Assembly (NCBI GenBank): GCA_905250075.1
Contig: CAJNOP010000393.1
Span: 1-64,000, forward strand
Source of the DNA: Rotaria sp. Silwood1
Lineage: Eukaryota; Rotifera; Eurotatoria; Philodinida; Philodinidae
Direction of reading: 5' to 3'
Length of the DNA stretch: 64,000 nt
The notes beneath the pieces were generated by a model that worked only from the letters and a program-made list of their open reading frames with translations, had not been told where the DNA came from and did no database searches. This document shows positions 38,491 through 49,500 of the stretch, piece after piece. The first letter of the stretch is position 1, and every line of letters starts with the position of its first letter. Made by a program: the position numbers and the translations under genes.

Positions 38491-39118
38491 TATTTATTCT
38501 AAAGAATAAAATGCTTGATAGACAATCGTATTTAATTCCGTTGATGCAACTAGAGTCATGTGTAAATGCATAGCTAATGTATTGAAGAAAAATTCATGAA
38601 ATGGTACTTCACCTAATCAATAAACATAATCACGAATACCTATTAATATTCGTCAACTAAATTCGACTACATTAACCATTGAACATAACCAAGTTGATGT
38701 ATTACCTAGTAAATTAATTTCATTACGTGGAATAATAAGATCATTTGTATTCCAATAAACTTGATGTAATGAACGAAATGCTTGTACACTTGGAATAAAA
38801 ACATCATCTTTAATTAACCAAACAAATGTATAATTAATATTGAATAAAGTAAAATAGAAAAAGAGTTTTATCCCATAATGTAATTTCTCGCCATTTAGAT
38901 GCTAAACTAATTGTTTTTTGATAACCATACTTGACACATTGTTGATTTGAAATCTGGATTAATCGAACATCAGACGACATATTTATAGTAGACACATTAA
39001 AATAATTATCATCAATCATAATAAATACATCAAAATTGTATTCTATGGCATCTTAAGCCAATTCTTATGCAAATTGAAGGGTTTCAGATGTTGGTATAAT
39101 AACAGTGATAGAATTAAT
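38491..39118 (-). pseudogene. Decayed glycosyltransferase-like gene copy
   Basis: The minus strand reads IPTSETLQFA, then stops, then DAIEYNFDVFIMIDDN, later YGYQKTISLASKWREITLWDK and, after a one-base frame change near 38855, NYTFVWLIKDDVFIPSVQAF and GEVPFHEFFFNTLAMHLHMT. At least four in-frame stop codons (two TAA near the 5' part, two TGA near 38655 and 38615) and one frameshift break it. From memory, multi-copy rotifer hypothetical proteins share the WL(V/I)(E/K)DDVFIPS block; the paired Asp suggests a nucleotide-sugar enzyme, which is inference. It is not translatable as one product. Confidence 0.55.
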
Positions 39119-39289
39119 AATAAATAGATCGTCATAGTTCTTAGAGTGAATTATTGTTTTCTTTTTTTTTAATACTCTCATTCAGGTTTATCATTGATAA
39201 ATGGCATCATTTATGACAAGGCAGAATGCTAAAATAATATCAAATTGTAGCGAAATATGTACAATTTTATGATTTGATTCAAATCACTT

Positions 39290-40410
39290 CAAATTCTATT
39301 TGGAGCAATCGATATGATCAAGAGAATGATTAACAAAATGAGTTATACATACTGATTCAAAGTAGAGTACTAGTATGTATAGCTTCTTTTATTAGCTCTT
39401 AACTTGAGGCTTGTATTTATTTGAGCAATAAAAATATTGGAATGAGTAATAAAAAAACTTTATTTGAGCAATTTTATAATATTAAATGAGCAATAAGTAG
39501 TTTGTTAGATAACAATATTAATTTTATATTTGAGCAATAAAAAGGAGAAAAACTACATTATTTTTATTTACAATTGACAAGAAACAAAAAGAAAAATGAA
39601 ATACAGGATGGTCTACAAGTCACCCGATACTCTTGTATTGTGAATAACTTTTGATAGGAACATGTTATAGACCTGCGATTTTCACCATTTGAAAGAGCGA
39701 TGTTTAGACCATCGATCCATATAATATTCACTAGGACGAAGGATGCTTTTACATAGGAACTTTTCCATTGAAATTCTTTTTTTTGTGCATTTTCAGAAAT
39801 TTTCACATTAATCTTGCCTCAAATTACACCAAAATATAGCTCAAGTCACCACTGTTTCGCTATAAAATTCTCAATATTTTCCAAAGATGCACTTGAAAAA
39901 ATAGGTCGACGGAATAATACATAAAATGATACTTTTATACCAAAAAATGGGTGATTTGAGCTATATTTTGGTGTAATTTGAGGCAAGATTAATGTGAAAA
40001 TTTCTGAAAATGCACAAAAAAAAAATTTCAATTGAAAAGTTCCTATGTAAAAGCATCTTTCGTCCTAGTGAATATTATATGGATCGATGGTCTAAACATC
40101 GCTCTTTCAAATGGTGAAAACCGCAGGTCTATAACATGTTCCTATCAAAAGTTATTCACAATACAAGAGTGTCGGGTGACTTATGGACCACTCTGTACAT
40201 TTTATGTTTTATTTAAATTAATTATTGCTCATTCCATCTAATTATTGCACATTCAGTATAAGTATCGCTCATGCATTATATATATTGCTCATCCAATATA
40301 TTTATTGCTAAATTTGATTATTGCTCATTTCAACTATTTTATTGCTCAATTAAATATAAGTCTTAACTTGATCATATCGATTGCTTGAAATGGAATTAGC
40401 AGTGTTTCGA
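39290..40410. repeat. Large imperfect palindrome with repeated TGAGCAATA motifs
   Basis: The outer arms match in reverse complement: GCAATCGATATGATCAAG near 39305-39325 pairs with CTTGATCATATCGATTGC near 40367-40385. Moving inward, both arms carry several TTGAGCAATA-type units (left 39415-39540 as TGAGCAATA, right 40210-40350 as TATTGCTCA). The foldback element 39602-40197 forms the centre. The left arm has about 70 extra bases between the outer block and the first motif. This looks like one palindromic element or an inverted duplication with a second element inserted. Confidence 0.6.
39602..40197. mobile_element. Foldback MITE with about 249-bp arms, Tc1/mariner-like ends
   Basis: Left arm 39602-39850 and right arm 39949-40197 are near-perfect reverse complements, separated by about 98 bp. 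The ends read TACAGGATGGTCTACAAGTC on the left and, reversed, TACAGAGTGGTCCATAAGTC on the right, starting at TA. The CAGxxTGGTC ends and TA flanks are like mariner-family termini. Identical short ORFs in both arms are an artefact of the duplication. No transposase is encoded. Confidence 0.75.
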
Positions 40411-42693
40411 ATAAGGACTGAAAAATACATTTCGTTATTTATTTTCAACTGCTTTTTATATTAATTTCATAGATCTATAGTTATTTTCTTTGAAGTGCGT
40501 CTAGTGATGTCAACTGGATTTAAGTAAATAAAAGTAATAAGTTAAGTTAACATGTTCCCTGTATTGGACTTGTTTCTAATTTAATGTAAACTTTCGTATG
40601 ATAGAATTTACTTCCTTTGTTGTCAAAATTAACAAGTTATCAATTCAGAGTAAAGAATTCTTTAAATTTCAATGATTCTTACTCATAGCCAAAATATTGA
40701 GTTAATTGGTGTCAGTTAAAAAGTTAGACAAGTTTAACATTTATTTTAGATTATTTTGCACAATTTCTTTTATATCTGATCGTTTCAATTAGTCAAAGGG
40801 AATGATAAAAAAAAGAATTTTTTTTTCAAAATAAAATAAAAAATTGATCATCCAATGAAAATATTACCAAATTAAAAAACTGCTGCAAACATGGTAACTT
40901 TAAAATGTAAAAGATAATTCAGAAATATATTCTTTCGTTTCTCTTGTTTTTATGAAAATAAATCATTTTTTATAGAACACATTAGTCAAATTTCGTACCA
41001 TTTGTGTCTTTATCGTTTGAATATATATATAACAAGTTGCTTTGAATAATTGTTTCTTTTTGGCTATTAATCGTATAGCTTACCCTACACTGAAAAAAAA
41101 AACATCGTCATTATTGACATCAACATTATTATCAATCAAATCCAATGAAGCTTGAAGGAAAATTATAGTAGAACATTAATTTCACAAGAAAAATGTTTTT
41201 CTTTTTTTTTCATACTTTGTAAATTGTTATAATTGTACCTAGTGTTTATTATCAAATTAAAATAAAGTACCTATCATTGAATATAAAAATGATCTTTCAT
41301 AATTTAAAATGTGTCTATAACATAATAAAACTAATTGCTTTGTTCACATAATCAAAATGAAAATAATTATATCAAGAATTCATACATAAATTAAACATAA
41401 ACAACTAACTATATTCAATATTATTTCGTTTACTTTATAAATTACAAAAAAAATTTATATTATTAATCTTGAAATAAACTTTTGAAATTTTTATTTTAAC
41501 AAACAAAACATCATTCTTTCACCAGAGATGGACAAAGTTGCACCGCGCCTCCCCGCGCCGTTGCTCACGCCTACGCTACACTTGTCTGAGCTTCGATGAG
41601 CGCATGCTTAGAGCATCCCGGTATTCGGTGGAGTTTGAGAAACTGATTGGTAGAGCAAAGAGAAAGAGAGATGTGCGTAGCGCCTAGGCGCGAGCAGTGG
41701 CGCGGGGAGGCGCGGTGCGATTTTGTCCATCTCTGTCTTTCACGATCAATTACTCAAACAAAATAAAGTACCAATTTTTGATTTTTTTATATTCTTAATT
41801 AAATTGATGATTAGTATAAATAATTTGACATACTCATGCTTTTTTTTCTATTTCTTTATAATAACTTTCATGTAAATTTGATTTCCTGACATTGCCCCAT
41901 ACTTAAAAACAAAAAAAAAAAGTTCTTGATTAACGTCCGTCAAATAAAGAATGTTTAATGCCGTAGGTTTTCTTTATTTTCTTGTTAACAAATATTATTC
42001 TATTTAGTTTTGTTAATTTATTTTTTTCTTTTTGTTTTTATATACTTAATTAAATAATTAGTTTCCCTTTATAATTAAATTGTTTTATTCACATCGGTTG
42101 AAATTTTCAACCAGATAGTGTTACATGAATGAAAAAGAAAAATATTGGCCTCATCATTTGAATCAGCCATAAATACAATCAAACGAAACTACACAAACAT
42201 ATAAATGCTAAAATCAACTAAGACACAAAAAGAAAATATATTTCAAACAACGAAAAACAAAAAAAAAAATACATTAACATCTTGAGAAAAAATCATCTTG
42301 AGAGAAAAACAATTAATGAATGACATGTAACATCACTAGACAATAGCCAGACAAAAAGAAATAAACAGAACAAAATGAAGCAACTAGTAATGCTCAAATT
42401 TTAAAAAAAAAGACAAGAAACAAATTATAGAATAGAATATTTCGATAAGTATAATTAATTAAAATAAAATAAAAATGACCTTAAATAAATAAGTAATTTT
42501 ACTTTGTCAAAATATAAACTATTGCTTTTATTGGATTTTATTTTATTTTCATCCAGATATTGTTTAACCGGAATCTGATATTTCCACTCAGATTTGAAAC
42601 GAAAAAAAAAAGACAATAATGATCACCTCTAGATATTTGAAAACGAAAAATAATTTCCAATATATACAAATCTTTGGAATAAGAAATTACGAT
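40411..42693. other. AT-rich spacer downstream of the nuclear receptor gene
   Basis: Apart from the hAT MITE at 41523-41735 I see no gene. The last part is the probable 3' UTR of the nuclear receptor. An AATAAA overlaps that gene's stop codon (GAA TAA AT on the minus strand), but a real polyadenylation site is likely farther on. Confidence 0.45.
41523..41735. mobile_element. hAT-type MITE copy 1 with 8-bp target duplication
   Basis: 213 bp element bounded by TCTTTCAC on both sides (41515-41522 and 41736-41743), a perfect 8-bp target site duplication. Its inverted ends begin CAGAGATGGACAAA and continue through a GC-rich block (GCACCGCGCCTCCCCGCG on the left, its reverse complement on the right). 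The internal part is about 55 percent GC in a genome far more AT-rich. An 8-bp duplication and CAG-type ends are hAT hallmarks. Copy 2 is at 54033-54265. Confidence 0.85.
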
Positions 42694-45600
42694 TTATTCA
42701 TTATTGTGCTCCATATATGCATGTGTTTTATATGGTTTATAATTCGGTGATGAATCTGAATGACGCTGCTGTTGTTGTTGTTGATGGTGATTATAATATG
42801 GACTTGTTTGTTGTTGTTGTTGTTGTTGATGATGAATTGGTGATGGTGTTAATAATGGTGACTGATTCATTTGTCGTAAAAGATTAAGTACAAGATCGCG
42901 TTTATTTGGATGTGCATGAATAGCATTAAGTAATTGTTGTTCATCTTCATCAAGTGTTGATCTTGCTGGTGAACATGTTGGTGATTGAGACTGTTGATTT
43001 GTAACATGATTTGGTGAATGTGAAATTGGGGATGTTTGATTTTGACTATTTGCTAAATAAGAAAAAAAAAATAAATGAAAACAAAAAAAATTTTTTTTTT
43101 TTTGATAAGTTTTACCTAATGAAAGAAGAAGTAATTGTTGTTCATTTTGTTGTTGTTGATAATTAGCTGCTGACATACGTGCATACTGTTGATTATAATT
43201 TTCATATGTTTGATCATCATAATATTGTCCTACTGTTGGTATCATTGTTGGATTATATGCTTGATTTGCTAAAATATAAATAAATATTTATCTTTTGAAT
43301 ATTAAAGATTTTTATTGAGAAAACAAAAATTCTTACATTGTGGCTGATAATCAAATGATGTAAGATCATTTGTTGATGATGAATGAGCTCGATAAATTTG
43401 TTGATATTGTTGCATGGAATGTGGACTTGTTGCTAATGATTGCTTTCTTGTTGGTAATTGTCGAAATTGATTTAATGTAGAATATCTATAAACAAAACAA
43501 AAAAAAAAGAATTTTTAATTAGGAAAAAAAAGAAAAACTTCATTTTTTAATTGTTCTATTACTAACTTATTTGACATAATCATTGAACCATCTTGATGTG
43601 TAGATAAGATAGCTGGTACTTGATGATCATGTGGCTTCATATATAAAGAACTAGCTTGTGGATATTGATCGATATTTTTATAATCATTAGGTGTTTTTAT
43701 GTAATTATTATTTGAATTAGTTTGTTCAATTGTTGTGATTTCTGTTTGTATCATAGATGACACTTGATCATTATGAGATAATTTTCGTCTTTTTCTCCAT
43801 ATATTACGTGGATTTGATTCATCTATATCTTCATTGTCATAATCAAAATAATCATCAGGTGATAGACGTAGTTTTTTCTTCGTAAAATCATCTTCATCTG
43901 AACCATTATTACTTTCAGTTTCATTCGATGGAGTTTTATCATAATCTGTCATGTCAATATCAGTTGGAGATGATGATGATAATGAAAATGAATCTAAAAA
44001 ATAAATAAATAAAACTTTCATATATCTTATTTTTATTTTTTTTTTACCATTTTTTTCTCGTGCTAATTTATTTAACATTTCAGGTTTAATCGTAACTTCT
44101 TGTACAAGTGGATTAACACTTGATGTAGCCATAAATTTTTGTATAATTTCACCATGTGCTAAACTTAATGAACGAAGATTAACAATTTGAAGTAAAAGTT
44201 TAGGATAAATATTTTCTGTTTGTTCAACACCATAACGCCAATTCATATATTTACGTAGAATTGTTGCATATTTTTCTTGTAAACGTTTAACTAAATTAAG
44301 ATCATTTATATTTAAACGATCAGGTGAAAATAAAATAATTGGTGCTAATAATGTTGATGTTACTTCATCAACATGTAAATTACACATTGATATTAAAAAA
44401 TTTCGTGTACGATTAAATATATCTTCTCCCCATAATTTTGTAAGTAATGGATCAAGTGGTAATATTTGATCATCAACAACAGCACGTTGATCTCGTGATA
44501 AATAATTTGTAAATGTATGAGTTTTTGGATTAAATAATGTATTAGATGAACAAACCATTATTTCAATAGCTGAACCTTTAAGTAAATTAACTTTATCATC
44601 TTCAGAAAATAAATCAAAATCTTTAAGCATTCGTGCAAATAAAACAAGACGTTGTATTGGTACAATAAGAAGATTAGCTGGTGCACTTGGTGGTTTTTCA
44701 TTATTTGGTGATTGTACATTTGTATTATCAGATGTTGAATTCGATACATTTCCAAATAGAGTTGATGGACTTGGAAAATTTAATGGATATGTTCTAAAGT
44801 ATACAAAAAAAAACGATATTTTTATATTATTGATTTAGTTTTTTCTTTGTTTTGATATAGTATAATCTATTCTATTTTTGTTTTAGGGATCAAAACATTC
44901 GCACTGATTAACCATAAACAGAATGAAAAGCATTATGACCTCGTCTATTACTTTCCTTTTTAATATATATAATCCAATGAAATATGACATTCAAGATATA
45001 CTGAAAGATCTTATTTTTCAATAATACAAAAAAAGTATTTACGCTCGAGATTGATATAATGCATGTGCTATATCTTCAATAAGAAGTTTTTCTTCTTTTG
45101 TTAAATATTTATAAATATCTGGATCTTCTTCTGTTGTACGTTTTTCACGAAAACGTTTTCGTCTTGAGCCATATTTTTCTTCACGTTCTTGATCTGATAA
45201 AACCCTATTTGAATATTAAATAAATATTTATTAAAGAATTAGGAAAAAAAAGAAATTTTTTTAGTTTTTACCATTTAGGTTTCATACCAATTGCAGTACA
45301 TTTAGCATAACGACAATATTGACAAACTTTACGTGTTGAAGTATTCACCGGGCATTGTTCTAAAATATAATTAAATTATTTATTTCTTGTCTCTCTCTCT
45401 AAGGAATTTGAACTTAATAATAATAATAATGCACAGAAGAAGAAGAAGAAAATATATATTTGTATTTTGTTAAATACATAAAACTATCAGAGGATTAAGA
45501 AGTACAATAGTACGTCTTTCTCTATTGGGGTCTGTGAATATGACGGCATTATTATTTTTAATTAATATATTTCTTTAGAATATTATTCGTATGTTAACTA

Positions 45601-46506
45601 AAAATAGGATGTCTTCATATATCTTTAGTTCATGTTTTTCTAAATTCCTATCATATTATCATTAGATTTCATGTTGTGATTTAGCTATTCTTTCTTTTTA
45701 TTTGAAGAATAAATATAGCTGAAAGACTAAGAGCTCATCTTTATTTATGGTGTGTGTGTTTTTCTCTTTATTATTCGTAGTTAGTTTTTTTTTACGAGAA
45801 AAAGTCATGAATTTATGTAATTGATCAATTGAAAAGTAATAAAGATATAAATTCTTAAATAGACAGAACAATTGTATTGACTTCTTAAAAATTTTGCTAA
45901 AGAAAAAGCATAAAAAATTTATAATTTACCATCATTGGAACATTTATAATTTTGAAAACGAAGACATTGAACAGATCGACGAAAAAAAGCTTTACAACTT
46001 TCACAACTGTTACCACCAAAATGTATTCCTATCAGACAGATGTTTTTTTTAATGATTATTTCTGATAAATAAAGAATAATATTTACCAGTGCTTATGTCT
46101 CCACAAACACTACAAAATTGACTAGGTACACCAATATCTGATTCATTTGTTGTTTGTTTTTGCATTTTCAATGATGATATCGATGGAGATGAACCACTTG
46201 AACGTCGTTTTATTCCAAGTTTAATATCATAAAATTGTTTATTGTCTACAATTTGTTCATTATCTTGTGATTGATGTTTTGATGTTGAAGGATAACTAAT
46301 AAAAAAAAAATACAGATATTAAAAATTAAATTAAAACTATATATTTCTATTATGTTAAAAGAATAAAAGCATTCGGAACTATTTGTTATAATTCTAGTTT
46401 TTTTTTTTTTTGTAAGTATGATATCGCACCTTGTTCTAAATAAACCACTGGATAGCGATGATTGATATGGCTGATTGTCGATCCTTAATGGTAATGGCAT
46501 GAACAT
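42694..46506 (-). CDS. Nuclear receptor, NR1-type with ESCKA P-box (DHR96/DAF-12/NR1J-like)
   Basis: Ten exons on the minus strand: 46506-46430, 46295-46087, 46028-45930, 45359-45272, 45204-45043, 44793-44048, 43993-43567, 43485-43337, 43268-43116 and 43052-42694. They give 822 residues, phases closing. The DNA-binding domain (about 87-157) has two C4 fingers: CSVCGD...CESCKAFFRR (P-box ESCKA), then YKCSNDEQC...CQYCRYAKCTAIGMKPKWVLSDQE. The ESCKA P-box is known from the DHR96/NHR-8/DAF-12 group. The ligand-binding domain (about 235-447) shows the signature DLFSEDDKVNLLKGSAIEIM and an AF-2-like PLVQEV with Glu444. Unusually, about 375 residues follow: acidic and Lys/Arg-rich segments, then Gln-rich and Ser/Pro-rich parts with poly-Gln. 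A ligand-regulated transcription factor is inferred. The NR call is firm; the NR1J placement is moderate. Confidence 0.9.
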
Positions 46507-49500
46507 CTTTTTTTTTTCTTTACTTTGTACTATCTATACTAATACAAAGATCTGATTAAATAGTTTAAAGGTGAAAAAAAAATAATTTTGATAATAGAAA
46601 GATAATTATTACAAAAGTAATTGGACTTATAACATTGATGTCAATAAGGACAACATGTATAGACTTTTTAAAAGATAAGAACGATAAAGTTGGTAATAGA
46701 CGGAAAGAAAAGACAGAAAATGAGAGAAGTGATGAAGAAATTAAAAGGATGAGAAAGACAGAAAAAAAACTGAAAATAACGCAAGGCCATGAGTACTCAA
46801 AAATATAACAGAAACAAAATGAGATAGAAAAAAAGAAAAGAGCGAAAGACATTTAGGTCAAGACATAATAAGAGTTCGAGTACTCATACATATTTCTAAA
46901 TATATTTCTTTTTCATGTAATATCTTATTCCCTAATGATAAAAACTAAATAATATGTAAAATATTGTATTCAATATAAAATAATTAATCATTAATAAAAA
47001 AACAAAAAAAAAAAAGCCTCATACTATTTAGCGAAATAAAGAAGAGAAAGAAAGAAGAAAAAAAAAACGTAGAAATGAAAAACTATATTTAATGAGAATC
47101 AGTTATACATTATGATATTATTAACTTGAAATATTATGTGTCAATAGTATTAATAAAATCATAAGAAAATATAAACCATTGTAGTCTAATCAGACGATTT
47201 TTTTTTTCGGTTTATTTTATAGTCATGAATGTTTACATATTTGTATTTTTTTACTGCCATAGTTATATGACATAAACAGTAGACGCGGTCGTATTCCGAC
47301 CAAACCCGTCTAGCTATAGTAGGGTAAAAGAACGGGAAAAAAAGAAAAAAAAAAAAACTAAGGTTATTTCTAATGCTGGGTACTTTTTTCGTTTCTGTTC
47401 TACTTTATCACAATCATAGAAGCCGTAGATAGACGAGTACTTGCAATGGTAAAAAGAAAACAGAAAAGAAAAAACAAGATATATGTTTTTTTTTTTTTGC
47501 GTTTTTACTGTTTCGACTAATAAAAATTAATGTTTATTTTTTCCTTCAAATGTTTACTGACGGCTCTTTTTATATTAAGTGATCTTTTGTCTGTTAAAAA
47601 AAGCAAAATAAGGGTCTCGTTTTGCACAAATAAACAAAGGAATCTACGTCATCTTATATTATAACATGAAGTACTACCTGAAAAATAAAAAATAAAAAAA
47701 GTTCACGTTAATCTACATGTATACATCTGCAATTTTGTCTATAACCAACTTTAAGAGATTTTTTCTAATGCTATGCGTTCATAAGTATCGACATAATTAT
47801 TGAAAAAAGAAAAAACAAGGAGAAGAATAACAAATCATGAATTACAACTTAATGAATAATTATAACTAAATGCACGATTACGTCGACATGACCCCTTAAA
47901 GTACCTGACAGTATACATACTTTTCTTTAATTTGCTTTTGATAAGACAACGATTTCTCTCGATTCTACTTAAATAAGAGACTAATGGAAAAGAAAGATGC
48001 ATCTTTTTTTTTTGTTATTTATAAGTGGTTCATATGTTGTAAAATCCTAATTGAGAATTAAATCTAATTTATATGATGAAGTCTTTATATGTAAATTAAA
48101 AGATAATAAATACATTGCACTGAACAAACGATAGAAATAATAGTTTTGTGTGAAATATATTGTTTATTAAAATCTATTATGTCATGAATGATGAAAATTA
48201 TTTCATAATAATTTATTTAGTTGTCATTTATTCTTTTAATAATACTGTTTGTACAAAAATATATTTCGATTAATATTAAAAGATCGTTTTAAATGTCTTT
48301 CTCAACATTATGTATTTTCATTATCTGAATATTATTCAATGTATTGATATATCATTTATTGTATATTTAGCGGAAGAAAAGAAACCCACCAATTGTTTTT
48401 TATTGATTGACACAGATCAAAGGTAATATTTTCGAAGGAAAATATTCAAAGTAGATCAATAATCAATAGAGAAAAAACAACTTGTTTCATATTTATTTTG
48501 ATTATCACGATTAATATGTTTCATTGAATAAGAATAATTACTTTAACCCGACTGTCAATTAAAGCTGTCAGGATCAGTAATGTTTTTTTTTGGAGAATAT
48601 ATGATTAAGAAAATACCTTGAAAAAGGTATTATTATGCATATTTATCATAATAACTATCCGTGATTCTTTGATCGTATCTCAACTGAAAACAAAAAAAAA
48701 AGTAAGGTAACATATGTAAGTATTGTTGAAGTTCAGAAATAAACATGATTGTTTGTCTTAAGTTTACAATTAAAAGTAAAATTTTTACTTAAAAAACAAA
48801 ATGAGCTACAATATATTTTTTATTTTCTTTTATTCTTTTCATCAGTTCTGTTTTTTTTTGACTGATTTTTTTTAATGTTTTTCTTCTTGTCACATGACAC
48901 AATCATTCATCTGAATATTGATTGTACTTATAATATTTTTGTCTGTAGGCGAATTCAAATAAATATGCGAAAAGAGTTAGTTTTTTTTTTCACGTTCTTA
49001 CATATTTACTCTTTCATTAAAATAAAATGTCTACGAGAATAGTTAAACAGAAAACTATTTTTGTAATACAAAGATAAATAAAAAATTCAGCTGCCTCTTT
49101 AATTATGATCACAACGATCCTTAAGACTAGTTTTTCTCTAATTTTTTTTTTGTTATCAATGGTGAAATGTTGAGTTACTCAAATATATATAGATAGATAG
49201 ATAAGTGAACTTACCAAAAAAATAGATTTAGTCGTTATGCTATGCAATATTAAATCACCAAATTTTATGTTGTTCGATGTTTTTTTGCTTTTCCTTTCTT
49301 GGTGATATTATCTGAATAATAGAAAAAAAAAAGTCAGCAATCGATTAGAAAATATTCGAATAAACGAAAGAATGAATAATAAATATTCAAAAAAAAATAC
49401 AAAAACATGAGTACTTAGCCCTGTCGAGCGTATCTGAGATATGTGAATATTTTTTCTTCGCTAAGTAATAAAAAAAATCCGAAGTAATGGAGAACGGTTG

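Noticed and set aside
39564..40241. Two nearly identical short ORFs on opposite strands
   Set aside because: They are the two arms of the foldback element, not genes.
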